Assembly: GCA_018266295.1 (NCBI GenBank)
Contig: JAFEAQ010000015.1
Span: 1 to 64,000, forward strand
Direction of reading: 5' to 3'
From: Bdellovibrionales bacterium
GTDB lineage: Bacteria; Bdellovibrionota; Bdellovibrionia; Bdellovibrionales; Bdellovibrionaceae
Length of the DNA stretch: 64,000 nucleotides
Every line of letters starts with the position of its first letter. The first letter of the stretch is position 1. Below the pieces are notes generated by a model, which was given only the letters and a program-made list of their open reading frames with translations, was not told where the DNA came from and did not search any database. Positions 9,576 through 18,678 of the stretch are shown piece after piece. The position numbers were made by a program, and so were the translations under genes.

Positions 9576-10847
9576 ATGGGAAAAAGTTTAGTAAAAGCAT
9601 TTTTATTCCTGTTATTGGCTTCAAACTCTTTTGCTCTGACAGATGGAGCAAAAAAGCTCATCCAGTATGAAACTCAATCGAATGCCGTTTCTCAGAGGGA
9701 TTCGCGTCCTATTCAAATGCCTCATTTTGAGATTCCCTTAGACATGGTGGAACTGGATTTCGCCGACCGTTTTCCGCAGGCCCTCCGTGAGCATTTTATC
9801 TTTCAAAAAGACGGTAAGAAGTACGTCCGCTGGGTTTTAAACCCTGAAGATACGAAGTGGTTTGAGGAAGTTCAGCAGCACTTCCAAAATAAAGGCCTGA
9901 AGCTTGAGAAGAAGTACTACTTCACTGGCTATCAAACGGCCTCTCGTTCTTATATCGTTGAGGATCCGGGTAAAAAGATTCAGTTCTCAATCAAAAGCTC
10001 CACCAATAAGACCGGTGGCTGGTGGGCTGATAAAAAACAGCCTGTCGGAGAGGCCATTGACTCTCGCCTCAATGCCGATTTCTTGCACGACATCCAGGCG
10101 CGATTGCCGTTTAAGAACATCATCGTGATGGATGAACCTGCGATCTTTAAGCTTCCAGGCATCGATCAAGCGGTTGTGTTGCGGGATCTGGTCGATTTAA
10201 ATACCAAGGCGGACCGTATCTATGTTCCAGGCTTCTCAGTTCTTCATGACGAAACAGGCCGTATGATCGCGGCGAAAAACGGTTCGAATGATCCTTACGA
10301 GTTTTGGACTGAACACTATATTAAAGCCACAGGCCGTGCCTTGGGTGAGCTCGCCGCTCGCACGGGCATGCAGTTTGATTCTCCGCACTCTCAGAACTTC
10401 CTTGTGGAGCTGGATGCGAATTTAAAACCCACGGGCCGAATTGTGATCCGTGACTTGGCCGATCTTTATATCGACAAGACTATTATGAAAGAGCTCCATC
10501 CGCAGCAAGAGAAGTACTTTAAAGAGTTCTCTCAAAGAGGAAACATTTTAGGCAGTATCGCTGCTGGCTTTGGCCCGCTTCATGGGAACGAAGCACCATC
10601 ATGGGTGCGCGACTCTGGCTACTCTGCGTGGAAGAATGTGTTCTTTAAAGAGTTCGAAAGTACTTTTGAGAAGATCACTTCTTTGAAACCGAGCCAGTTT
10701 AAGAGCAGTGAAGGCCACATCAATGGCAAGTACTTCGGTAATACATACTCTGTTGCTAAAAATGAAGGTACAGAGGGCTTCTGGAAAAATATGAGTATCT
10801 ATAAAAACCCAGCTGGAGTAATGCTTTGCTCTCAGACGTTTAAATAA
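9576..10847 (+). CDS. Secreted protein of unknown function with a siderophore-synthetase-like motif
   Basis: The start at 9576 follows AGGAGAGGAG and gives a clear signal peptide (MGKSLVKAFLFLLLASNSFA), so the 423-residue protein is probably exported. The middle contains 'GWWADKKQPVGEAIDSRLNADF' split by loops, and near residues 265-300 a block 'DSPHSQNFLVEL' followed by 'GRIVIRDLADLYI'. An H-x-QN then RD pattern of this kind is typical of the C-terminal core of IucA/IucC-type NIS synthetases and related kinase-like folds. If the homology is real, an exported member would be odd, because ATP is absent outside the cytoplasm. No name can be given. The DMT transporter gene follows after 12 nt and is probably cotranscribed. 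Confidence 0.65.
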   Translation: MGKSLVKAFLFLLLASNSFALTDGAKKLIQYETQSNAVSQRDSRPIQMPHFEIPLDMVELDFADRFPQALREHFIFQKDGKKYVRWVLNPEDTKWFEEVQQHFQNKGLKLEKKYYFTGYQTASRSYIVEDPGKKIQFSIKSSTNKTGGWWADKKQPVGEAIDSRLNADFLHDIQARLPFKNIIVMDEPAIFKLPGIDQAVVLRDLVDLNTKADRIYVPGFSVLHDETGRMIAAKNGSNDPYEFWTEHYIKATGRALGELAARTGMQFDSPHSQNFLVELDANLKPTGRIVIRDLADLYIDKTIMKELHPQQEKYFKEFSQRGNILGSIAAGFGPLHGNEAPSWVRDSGYSAWKNVFFKEFESTFEKITSLKPSQFKSSEGHINGKYFGNTYSVAKNEGTEGFWKNMSIYKNPAGVMLCSQTFK

Positions 10848-10859
10848 TAAGGAACTCAT

Positions 10860-11726
10860 TTGGAAAAACGCCGGGCTATCCGCGATTTGATCATAGCAAC
10901 TCTCCTCTGGGGTTTTGGTTTCGTCGCCACAGTATGGGCGCTACGAGCTTACTCTCCTGTGGAGATCTTGATCTATCGCTTTGGTCTGGCCGCCATCTTT
11001 GGAGTTCTGATTCTGTTTGTTTTGACAAAAGGCCGCGTGCCATGGTCCGGGAGTGAAATGCGCCTGGCAGCTCCTGCAGGATTTCTCTTGGCAGTGATGC
11101 AGCTGACGCAAGCTCAAGGTCTGCTCACGACCACAGCGACAAAGAGCGGTTTTATCACCAGCTTGTATGTCGTCCTCATTCCACTCATCGAGATTTTATT
11201 TCTAAAGAAGCGAAGCTCGTTGCAGATCTATTTCTTTTCATTCTTGGCGCTCGCAGGAACATTCTTGCTGGCGGGCGGGCATTACGAAGCCTTGGCTATC
11301 GGTGACTTATGGACTTTTGCCTGCGCAGTTCTTGCAGCGATTCATATTATTTATATCGGTAAAGTGGCGCCAGGAATCGCTGACGCCTTCAGATTCAATG
11401 TTCTTCAATCGATCGTGGCAGCAGTTGCATTGCTGCCATTTTTACTGACCCAACCGAAGATCGCTCTTCCAACTTCTGACTTGCTACCAAATCTAGGAAT
11501 TTTAAGTCTGATCTTCGGTTCAAGCCTTCTCGCCTTCTTCCTGCAAGTGCGAGCACAGAGGCATTTGCCTAACAGCATGGCCTCTATGGTCTCGCTTTTG
11601 GAATCACCTTTCGCCGCAGGCTTCGGAATTCTTCTGCTAGCCGAGACGCTGGGTTCCGTGCAGATCTCTGGAGCCGTTCTCATTTTGCTCTCGTCCGCAA
11701 GCTCTATTGTTTTTGATAAAACATAA
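10860..11726 (+). CDS. EamA/DMT-family membrane transporter
   Basis: Predicted inner-membrane permease of the drug/metabolite transporter superfamily, 288 residues. About ten hydrophobic helices fall in two EamA repeats (residues 8-140 and 147-285), with the 'LLWGFGFVATVWAL' helix typical of the first repeat. It starts with TTG at 10860, supported by AAGGA 7 nt upstream, 12 nt after the preceding gene. The substrate cannot be read from sequence; family members export amino acids, nucleobases or other metabolites. Its stop lies 1 nt from the end of the convergent oxidoreductase gene, leaving no room for a separate terminator. Confidence 0.88.
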   Translation: MEKRRAIRDLIIATLLWGFGFVATVWALRAYSPVEILIYRFGLAAIFGVLILFVLTKGRVPWSGSEMRLAAPAGFLLAVMQLTQAQGLLTTTATKSGFITSLYVVLIPLIEILFLKKRSSLQIYFFSFLALAGTFLLAGGHYEALAIGDLWTFACAVLAAIHIIYIGKVAPGIADAFRFNVLQSIVAAVALLPFLLTQPKIALPTSDLLPNLGILSLIFGSSLLAFFLQVRAQRHLPNSMASMVSLLESPFAAGFGILLLAETLGSVQISGAVLILLSSASSIVFDKT

Positions 11727-11727
11727 T

Positions 11728-12642
11728 TTACATCATTCGCAGCAGAACTTTTCCGTGGGTGTGCCCCTTTTGGTTGAGATCCTGGGCTCTCTTCACGTCT
11801 GTTAGCGGGAGGATTTCACTCACGCGGGGCTTAAGAGTTTTATTAGCCACGAGGCTTGCCAGCTCTGCAAGATCCTTTGCGTTCGGAGTCATCACAAAGT
11901 TGACACCGTGGGCGCCGAACTTGCTCGCTTCAGAATCTTTGTAGCTGCCGACGGTCGATAGCGCAATTCCGCGTTTCTTCATCAGCTGATAGGAGCGCGA
12001 AAGTGTGTCGCCGCCGACGAGGTCGATAACGATGTCGATGTCCTTGGCGAACTCCTCGAAGCGTTTTGTTTTATAATCAATGATCTTTTTAACTCCCAAT
12101 TTTTGTAAATACGGGATGTCGTCGGCCGCCGCCGTTGCAATGACATTGGCTTTCTTCCAGATGGCGATTTGGCAGGCGAAAGAGCCCACGCCACCAGCAG
12201 CACCATGAATGAGCACGTTCTGATCGGCTTTCACGTGGCCTTCTTGGATCAGGAGCTGCCATGCAGTCAGTCCCGCCGTAGGAATCGAGGCCGCCGTTTC
12301 ATAGTCCAATGACTTTGGAATCAAGGCGATCTTTTCCGGTGTCGCTGTTGCAAACTCGGCGTAAGAGCCATGGGCAAAGCCAAAGACACGGTCGCCTTTT
12401 TTAAAGCCGCTGACTTTACCGCCGACGTCGATGACATCGCCTGAGAAGTCCTGGCCGAGAGTGAGTGGAAAGTGCGGAGTGGCCGGCTTCATGTAACCTT
12501 CGCGGATTTTCCAGTCGATGGGGTTGATACCGGCATCGTGAATTTTGACTAAGACTTCGTTCTTGCTGATTTGGGGTTGTTCTGAGTCCTCAATTTTAAT
12601 TTCGTCAGAACCGCCATAAGAGTAAATGCGTGCGACTTTCAT
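11728..12642 (-). CDS. NADP-dependent quinone-oxidoreductase-type enzyme
   Basis: Medium-chain dehydrogenase/reductase without the structural zinc site, 304 residues, related to quinone oxidoreductase (QOR) and zeta-crystallin. The N-terminal GroES-like fold contains 'HDAGINPIDWKIREG' and 'LGQDFSGDV'; the nucleotide-binding Rossmann motif is 'VLIHGAAGGVGSFACQIA' near residues 140-160. ATG 12642 is chosen because AGGAGGA lies 6 nt before it; an upstream extension to 12699 adds a stretch unlike the family. It probably reduces quinones or enones with NADPH in the cytoplasm. It stands alone, convergent with the DMT gene. Confidence 0.9.
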   Translation of the reverse strand: MKVARIYSYGGSDEIKIEDSEQPQISKNEVLVKIHDAGINPIDWKIREGYMKPATPHFPLTLGQDFSGDVIDVGGKVSGFKKGDRVFGFAHGSYAEFATATPEKIALIPKSLDYETAASIPTAGLTAWQLLIQEGHVKADQNVLIHGAAGGVGSFACQIAIWKKANVIATAAADDIPYLQKLGVKKIIDYKTKRFEEFAKDIDIVIDLVGGDTLSRSYQLMKKRGIALSTVGSYKDSEASKFGAHGVNFVMTPNAKDLAELASLVANKTLKPRVSEILPLTDVKRAQDLNQKGHTHGKVLLRMM

Positions 12643-12826
12643 AGATGTCCTCCTAAGAAAAATTATTTCAAAGGCTAGCACCACCATCGAAGTTAGCAAG
12701 CAAGCAGCAGATGTAATTCAGCAGACGCGAGAACACCAAAACGAAAAACGTTTTTAAGCTTGAGTGAAGAGAATCGATGAATCTTAAACTTTAGAAAATA
12801 CTTCAGCGAAGCGGAAGTGCAGAGAG

Positions 12827-12859
12827 CCAATTTTTTCAGCCAAAGGCTGATCAAAAAAT

Positions 12860-12862
<3 letters not shown>
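12827..12862. other. Long inverted repeat touching the tRNA 3' end
   Basis: 10-bp arms (12827-12836 and 12853-12862) enclose a second 5-bp stem (12837-12841/12845-12849) with a 3-nt loop and a 3-nt bulge. The outer arm includes the CCA of the tRNA gene. It lacks a T tract after the hairpin on the minus strand, so it is an atypical terminator or a processing signal. Confidence 0.5.
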
Positions 12863-12936
<74 letters not shown>

Positions 12937-12965
12937 ACAAAAAGGATGCGTTCGAATGAGCGGTC

Positions 12966-12994
12966 ACTATAGGCCCCGAAGTGGGGGACGTCAA
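12966..12994 (-). promoter_or_regulatory. Sigma-70 promoter of tRNA-fMet
   Basis: On the minus strand TTGACG (12994-12989) and TATAGT (12971-12966) are separated by exactly 17 bp, and the -10 lies about 30 bp before the tRNA 5' end. The spacer carries a CCCC-ACTTC-GGGG inverted repeat. Confidence 0.85.
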
Positions 12995-13096
12995 CCCCCA
13001 AACTCGGTTTATTTGTGCTATAAGTGCGCAAAAACTCCTCAAAATTTAAAATAATTGGTTCTAAGATGGAACTAATTCGTCGATTCGGGAGTTTTT

Positions 13097-14074
13097 ATGA
13101 AGAAAGCGCTCAAGGTTATAGCAATTATTTTCGGAGTCCTCGTCATCGGTTTTGTGATTGTAGGCGTGTTAATAATCAAAAAACTTCCTTCACCTTGGGA
13201 AGTCAAACAGGCGATCTCACCTAAAAAAGCTCAGAGTCCGGAGTTTGTTCAACAAACACCAGCAAAGCCCGGCGAGAAATCTCCATCGCCAAATCAGGCC
13301 AAAGAAGAAGCGCCGAAAAATCACGAAGAGAAAATCGATGATAGCAAAGCGCGCACTTTGCAAGTTCTCAAAGATGATTTTATGAACGAGCAAAAGCCGC
13401 TTTCAACCGTATGTAATTACCTAAACAACGCAGAGAAAAGTCAGTTTCTGCGTAAAGACGACAGCGGATCTGCCAACGAGTTTATGAAAAGCCTAGAAAG
13501 TAATCAGAAGGATCCGGTGGTGGAATCGGCGGCCTCACTCTTTCGTTACATCTTTCGTGTTGATGGGATGCGCGAGCTTTTTGATATGATTGAGAAAGCC
13601 GATGCAGAACATGATCAAGGTCTTTTCAAAAAAGCCGAGTTCTATACGAAGCTCGGCATTGCAGGACAAAATATCCGTTCTAATAAAGCCAATATCGATC
13701 GCATCTTGATGAAGAGCTACAACTTGTACACGCTTTCACGTGTTGTCGGTCGTCATCCAGAACTTGCGCGCGATCCAGCAACTTTGAGTTTCTGCGAGCA
13801 GATCGAAAAGAACATCAATCTGAATTTAGATTTCAATCCTGACGAGCAGGCCGCTGAATTACAAAAGTTTTTAGATTATGCCAAAGTCGACCCCAAAGAG
13901 GTCGACTTTGACCCGAACTATCGATCCAACGTGGATTTCAACTTCAAGAATAACAGCTTGCAGTTAACTCACACGTGGATCGAAAAGCTCTTTGCGAAAG
14001 ACATCGAGAAGGCGAAGCGGGAGATCAATAAGGAAGCTACCACTGCGGCTCCAGATTCGACGTCAAATTATTAA
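13097..14074 (+). CDS. Membrane-anchored protein of unknown function
   Basis: 325 residues. One N-terminal transmembrane helix (residues 5-27) is followed by a low-complexity linker rich in K, P, Q and E (about 30-80) and a mostly helical soluble domain. The orientation suggests the domain faces the periplasm. No recognisable family motif was seen. GGGAG upstream supports the ATG. Its last 38 nt overlap the end of the convergent Thr-Pro protein gene, so the two mRNAs share a complementary tail. Confidence 0.75.
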   Translation: MKKALKVIAIIFGVLVIGFVIVGVLIIKKLPSPWEVKQAISPKKAQSPEFVQQTPAKPGEKSPSPNQAKEEAPKNHEEKIDDSKARTLQVLKDDFMNEQKPLSTVCNYLNNAEKSQFLRKDDSGSANEFMKSLESNQKDPVVESAASLFRYIFRVDGMRELFDMIEKADAEHDQGLFKKAEFYTKLGIAGQNIRSNKANIDRILMKSYNLYTLSRVVGRHPELARDPATLSFCEQIEKNINLNLDFNPDEQAAELQKFLDYAKVDPKEVDFDPNYRSNVDFNFKNNSLQLTHTWIEKLFAKDIEKAKREINKEATTAAPDSTSNY

Positions 14075-16049
14075 ATGTTTCAATGCCGCCTAATCCTGGG
14101 TTCACAATCAAGCCCTGAATTTGCGAATGTCTCAGCCTTGGTTCAAAGGGATAAGATCCATTGCTGTTCGGGTTGTCCGTGAGTTCCCATTTATTCGCCG
14201 TGCGTGTGGTTCTCCAAGCTTTGTAGTACATGGAAATCTTAGCACCTTCGATCAAATAACTAATATCCGCACCGGGGCCTGCGAGTTCTAAGGCGGCTCT
14301 GAACGCAATGTGATTTTTGGTCATCGCTCTGCCAAAACGTCCATAGGCGGCGGCATAGGCTTTTGCGTCCTGATCCCGGAGGCTTGCCATCTCTTCGAGA
14401 TAGTGATGCATATCCCGGAGCGCCTCGTGGCTTTCAGAGAGGAGATGGTCCCAACAGATCGGCGTGGCAGGGCCTAAGCAATAATTATAAGTATCTCCAT
14501 GGGCGCGATAGTCGCTGTAGTAGCGGTCGCCGATGGTGAGGAAATAGTTTTCATTATTTTTTCGCGCGGCACTCATCAGTCTTTCCGTATTGTCGTCGTG
14601 CAGGGTGGTGTTAAACTCGATGCCGGCATACCCCAGGCGGTCTTCGTCGGGGATGGCTACGGCCAGGTCGTCGATACCCGTGTGTTGAATAAGGCTTGCC
14701 ACAGATTTTTGGATGCGCCGAGGAGTTGCGCCCTCATTGCGGTAGGCATAGGTGTATCGGCCAAATGTCCCATCGTCGTTTCCTTCGGGCGAGTCGATAA
14801 AATACTTGGCACCATAAAACATCAAATCTGTTTCTCGGTGGCGAGTCCATAGATGCAGGTTCTTAGTTTCTGAGTAAATGCCATAGTGAACGCGGGCCGT
14901 TTTGTTGTTGATGTGAAAATCTGTGCTTGTGTAGGAGTTTATATTGCCCTTGCTGTAACCTGAGTTCCAGAGGATTGGCAGCCCCAGACTGACTGAGACG
15001 AAGCGTCCGGTGTTTAAGCTGGTGAAAGTTGAAACCTTCAGGATTGGCGCCAATTCAACCAAATTGTGCGGATGCTTTTTAGAAATTTGGTCGGAGGCGA
15101 TGACGTTTCCATGGAGAATATCCTCATAGGCTTTTCGGCCGACTTCTGTATTCAGGTTGTAGAGATACGAAAACCCGTCATCAGAGTTTCTAAACGCCGT
15201 GGCAGAGACTTGCACAATGGCAGCTCCTGTCGACACCGAAAGACTCGAGAGTGTGCCTTTGGTGATTTTCACATACACACGCTCATTGTCGACTTTCTCG
15301 ATATAGGTCTCCCATGTTCCATGGGCGATAGCGATAGTACCGACCCCGACAACACTGAGGCCGGTGCCGGCAGCGAAAATGACTCCGCCGGTTGACAGGT
15401 AAGTGACTGAGTCGCCTTGACTGAGGCTCATGGCTCCGCTGGCAGTTCCAGGGACGGATTTATATCCCGGCGAGTTCTGAGCCTCTTCGTAAGAGCGGTA
15501 GTATCTGACGGAATTCATTTGGCGGCCGATCAGCGGTGCGAGTCCTACATAGCCCCACCACTCTTTGGCGACACCACTGGCGTTATCATACCACCATTTT
15601 ACGCGCGCACCGAGACCTCCTGAGAGGGCAATATAGCCGGTTTTTTGCACGCCGTCGCGGAAGTCATTGAGGACCATGCGGTCCTGAGCACTGTCCGGAG
15701 TGAGGGCTGCAGGGATGACTGGGTTGGCTTTATAGGGAGTGAGATTTGCTGTCCAGTTGCCCCAGTCAAAATTTAAGAAAAAGAAAGGCACGACTTTATG
15801 TTTGAGTTCTTTTTCTTCTTTTTCATTCTGTTGGGGAGTCGGAATCACATCCGTTGTCGGCGGAGTCACTTCAGGAGTGGGAGTAGGATCCGGCGGGGTC
15901 GGTTCAGGAGGGGGAGTCGGAGTTGGTTTTGGCGTAGGAGTCGGTGTCGAGGGAATTGGTGGCGGCGCTGGGTTCACCGATTTTGGTGCGGCAAGGCCGA
16001 TGACCGAATAGAAATACAGCAAAGCAAAAATCCCTTTGGCAAGGTTCAT
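14037..16049 (-). CDS. Secreted protein with Thr-Pro linker (copy A)
   Basis: 670 residues: signal peptide (1-20), a linker of about 55 residues made almost only of Pro, Thr and Glu, a charged stretch (NEKEEKELKHK), then a domain of about 580 residues with blocks such as 'FDWGNW', 'NDFRDGVQKTGY', 'GIYSETKN', 'HRETDLMFYGAKY' and 'RLRHSQIQGLIVNPG'. It is strongly similar over its whole length to the next gene upstream (16258-18477), so the pair arose by tandem duplication. Alternating aromatic and polar residues suggest beta structure, but no known fold was recognised. AGGAGA 6 nt upstream fixes the start. Function unknown; export to the periplasm or cell surface is likely. Confidence 0.8.
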   Translation of the reverse strand: MNLAKGIFALLYFYSVIGLAAPKSVNPAPPPIPSTPTPTPKPTPTPPPEPTPPDPTPTPEVTPPTTDVIPTPQQNEKEEKELKHKVVPFFFLNFDWGNWTANLTPYKANPVIPAALTPDSAQDRMVLNDFRDGVQKTGYIALSGGLGARVKWWYDNASGVAKEWWGYVGLAPLIGRQMNSVRYYRSYEEAQNSPGYKSVPGTASGAMSLSQGDSVTYLSTGGVIFAAGTGLSVVGVGTIAIAHGTWETYIEKVDNERVYVKITKGTLSSLSVSTGAAIVQVSATAFRNSDDGFSYLYNLNTEVGRKAYEDILHGNVIASDQISKKHPHNLVELAPILKVSTFTSLNTGRFVSVSLGLPILWNSGYSKGNINSYTSTDFHINNKTARVHYGIYSETKNLHLWTRHRETDLMFYGAKYFIDSPEGNDDGTFGRYTYAYRNEGATPRRIQKSVASLIQHTGIDDLAVAIPDEDRLGYAGIEFNTTLHDDNTERLMSAARKNNENYFLTIGDRYYSDYRAHGDTYNYCLGPATPICWDHLLSESHEALRDMHHYLEEMASLRDQDAKAYAAAYGRFGRAMTKNHIAFRAALELAGPGADISYLIEGAKISMYYKAWRTTRTANKWELTDNPNSNGSYPFEPRLRHSQIQGLIVNPGLGGIETFNNLTSNLEPQW

Positions 16050-16163
16050 TGAGAATCTCCTAAAACTTGAATTATAAAAATATATTGTTTAGGGGATGCT
16101 TCTCAAACCGCAGAGATAATTCAACCTGCTTTTTTCATGTTTCGGAAAAATCCAAACAGGAAG

Positions 16164-16195
16164 GGTCTGTTGTGAAGAGTTCTTCTCAACAGACC
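16164..16195. terminator. Hairpin between the Thr-Pro paralogues
   Basis: A 9-bp perfect stem (ggtctgttg 16164-16172 with 16187-16195) extended by imperfect pairs. It lies downstream of the 16258-18477 gene on the minus strand; T-rich sequence is moderate on that side and better on the plus side. Confidence 0.5.
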
Positions 16196-16206
16196 TTTGC
16201 TTTTTG

Positions 16207-16234
16207 AAAGATTTTGTTTAGATACAAAATCTTT
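16207..16234. other. AT-rich 11-bp perfect inverted repeat
   Basis: Arms 16207-16217 and 16224-16234, loop of 6 nt, immediately downstream of the second Thr-Pro paralogue. It has low GC and no clear T tract, so it may protect the mRNA end or bind a regulator rather than terminate. Confidence 0.45.
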
Positions 16235-16257
16235 CGATTTAGAAAACGGGCTTGTCA

Positions 16258-18477
16258 CTAAGGCGTGGCAACATCTGTCGAAAAACTCCACTCAGGCTCT
16301 AGCGTCGTCAAATTACTAAACGTTTCAATTCCGCCGAGTCCTGGGTTTACGATAAGACCCTGAATTTGCGAGTGACGAAGTCGCGGCTCAAAGGGATAGG
16401 CACCTTCTTTTGCATTCGGATCATCGGTCAGATCCCATTGATTTGGCTGACGAGTCGTACGCCATGCTTTGTAATACATCGAGATCTTCGCGCCTTCGAC
16501 AAGATAACTGATTTCGATGCCTGGACCTGCAATTTCAAGCGCGGCTCGATAGGTCATATGATTTTTCGTCATCGCTTCACCAAAGCGCCCGTAAGCCGCT
16601 GCATAGGCCTTCGGATCTTTAGCACGAAGGTCGATCATCGCGATCAGCTCTTTACGCATGTCCCGCATTGCCGCGTGGGTTTCATCCAAGATGTAATTCC
16701 AGCAGATCGGAGTCGCCGGGCCGAGGCAATTATTGTAGACGTCCCCTTTATGGCGATAGTCATTATAGTAACGGTCGGCGATGTTAATAAAGTAGCTGTC
16801 ACCATATTTTTGCGCGGCTGCCATCAAACGTTTGGTATTGTCTTCACTGAGTGTGGTGTTGAACTCAACGCCGGCATAACCAAGTTTGTCGTCGTCAGGT
16901 ACGTCGATCGACAGATCATCAATCCCTGTATGCTGAATAAGACCCGCAATGGATTTATTCAAGCGACGAGGAGTCGCATGTTCGTTGCGATAGGCGTAGC
17001 TGTAGCGTCCGAATGAACCATCTTCGTTTCCTTCAGGTGAATTGATGGTGTACTTCGCTCCATAGAACATCAAATCGGTTTCGCGGTGGCGATTCCAAAG
17101 TTGGAAATTCTTTGTCTCAGAGTAAATTCCATAGTGCACGCGAGCCGTCTTATTATTGATATGGAAGTCTGTCGTCGAATAGGAATTGATATTTCCTTTC
17201 GTGTAAGCTGAGTTCCATATAATTGGCAACCCCATGCTGACACCCAAGAAACGACCGGTATTTAAGTTTGTAAAGGTCGCAACTTTCAAGACCGGTGCCT
17301 TCTCTACGAGATTGCGAGGACGGGATTTTGAAATCTGATCTGAAGCAATCACATTTCCGCGAATCACATCTTCGTAAGCTTTGCGGCCCACCTCAGTTGA
17401 AAGATTATACAAGTATGAGAAGCCGTCATCGGAATTGCGGAAGGCCGTCTCGGACACTTGAACGATTGCAACCCCGGTTGAAACCGAGAAGCTCGTTAAT
17501 TTTCCTTTCGTGAGTTTCACGTAGACATGCTCGTTGTCGACCTTTTCGATATAAGTTTCCCAAGTTCCTTGGGCGATGGCGGTTGCTCCGACACCGACAA
17601 CATTAAGACCTGTGCCGGCCGAGAAGATGAGTCCTCCGGTTGAAAGATAAGTCACAGAGTCACCTTGTGACAGAACGCCGGCACTTTTTGCCGTGCTTGG
17701 AACCGATCTGTAACCAACGGCTTTGTCCGCTTCATCGTAGGTGCGATAATATCTGACGGAATTCATTTGACGGCCTATGAGGGGGGCAATGCCGACGTAG
17801 GCCCACCACTGCTTGGCAACGCCCGATGCATTGTCATACCACCAAGTCATCTTCGCTCCGAAGCCTCCAACTAGGAATCCGTAGCCGGTCTTTTGAACTC
17901 CATCGCGGAAGTTATTCACAACCATACGATCGCGGCCGTTTCCAAGAAGTGCTGCAGGCTCAACCGGAGCCGGTGGTAACGATTTATAAGGAGTCATATT
18001 CGCCATCCAGTTTCCCCAATCAAAATTGATGAAGAAATACGGCACAACTTTGTGTTTAAGCTCCTTGTCCTTTTTCTCGTCCTGCGGAGTGGGGGACGCA
18101 TCTGGAGTCGGAGTCGGTGTTGGTGTTGGCGAACTCGTCGGCGTCGAAGTTGGAGTAGGGGTCGGAGTCGGACTATCTGTCACCGGCGGAGTTGGAGTTG
18201 GAGTTGGAGTAGGTGGCGGTGGAGTTGGAGTAGGTGGTGGTGGAGTTGGAGTAGGTGGTGGTGGAGTTGGAGTAGGTGGTGGTGGAGTTGGAGTAGGACG
18301 CGGGGTTGGCGTCGGCGGCGGAGTTGGTGTTAGACATGGAGTTGGTTTTGGGGGCGGAGTGTGATGCGGGGGCGGCGTTGGTTTCGGGGTGGGCTTGGGG
18401 GTATGATTTCCACCTCCGGCAAATGTAACGGACGAAGCAAGGTACAGCAGAGCAAAGGTCACTTTGGCAAGGTTCAT
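16258..18477 (-). CDS. Secreted protein with long Thr-Pro linker (copy B)
   Basis: 739 residues from ATG 18477, which follows AGGAGA; a longer reading to 18555 would precede the signal peptide (MNLAKVTFALLYLASSVTFA). The linker, about residues 24-135, is built from Pro and Thr with a seven-residue TPTPPPP period encoded by a 21-bp tandem repeat. The remaining domain of about 580 residues closely matches copy A, including 'FDWGNW', the Cys pair in 'NCLGPATPICW' and 'RLRHSQIQGLIVNPG'. A single Cys also occurs in the linker. The rigid, extended linker would hold the domain away from a membrane or wall. Function unknown. Confidence 0.8.
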   Translation of the reverse strand: MNLAKVTFALLYLASSVTFAGGGNHTPKPTPKPTPPPHHTPPPKPTPCLTPTPPPTPTPRPTPTPPPPTPTPPPPTPTPPPPTPTPPPPTPTPTPTPPVTDSPTPTPTPTSTPTSSPTPTPTPTPDASPTPQDEKKDKELKHKVVPYFFINFDWGNWMANMTPYKSLPPAPVEPAALLGNGRDRMVVNNFRDGVQKTGYGFLVGGFGAKMTWWYDNASGVAKQWWAYVGIAPLIGRQMNSVRYYRTYDEADKAVGYRSVPSTAKSAGVLSQGDSVTYLSTGGLIFSAGTGLNVVGVGATAIAQGTWETYIEKVDNEHVYVKLTKGKLTSFSVSTGVAIVQVSETAFRNSDDGFSYLYNLSTEVGRKAYEDVIRGNVIASDQISKSRPRNLVEKAPVLKVATFTNLNTGRFLGVSMGLPIIWNSAYTKGNINSYSTTDFHINNKTARVHYGIYSETKNFQLWNRHRETDLMFYGAKYTINSPEGNEDGSFGRYSYAYRNEHATPRRLNKSIAGLIQHTGIDDLSIDVPDDDKLGYAGVEFNTTLSEDNTKRLMAAAQKYGDSYFINIADRYYNDYRHKGDVYNNCLGPATPICWNYILDETHAAMRDMRKELIAMIDLRAKDPKAYAAAYGRFGEAMTKNHMTYRAALEIAGPGIEISYLVEGAKISMYYKAWRTTRQPNQWDLTDDPNAKEGAYPFEPRLRHSQIQGLIVNPGLGGIETFSNLTTLEPEWSFSTDVATP
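18200..18297. repeat. 21-bp minisatellite in the Thr-Pro linker
   Basis: Four complete 21-bp units (18200-18220, 18221-18241, 18242-18262, 18263-18283) and a partial fifth; copies 2-4 are identical. The unit encodes seven residues (TPTPPPP on the minus strand), so copy-number change keeps the frame and alters linker length. Confidence 0.9.
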
Positions 18478-18678
18478 CGTGAGTCTCCTACAGTTTCTAG
18501 TTGAATTGTCGATTGTTTGTAGGAGAAGCGTTGTTGAGTTTAATGGGGACATCAACAGTCAATTATGGACATACATGAAATATCTAAGGGACGCCGCTCG
18601 TTGCGAAGAGCTTTTCACAGCGAGCAGATGGGATTTTCTGAATCATGTTTTGGAGCATGTTCTGGAGCGAAACAGGGA

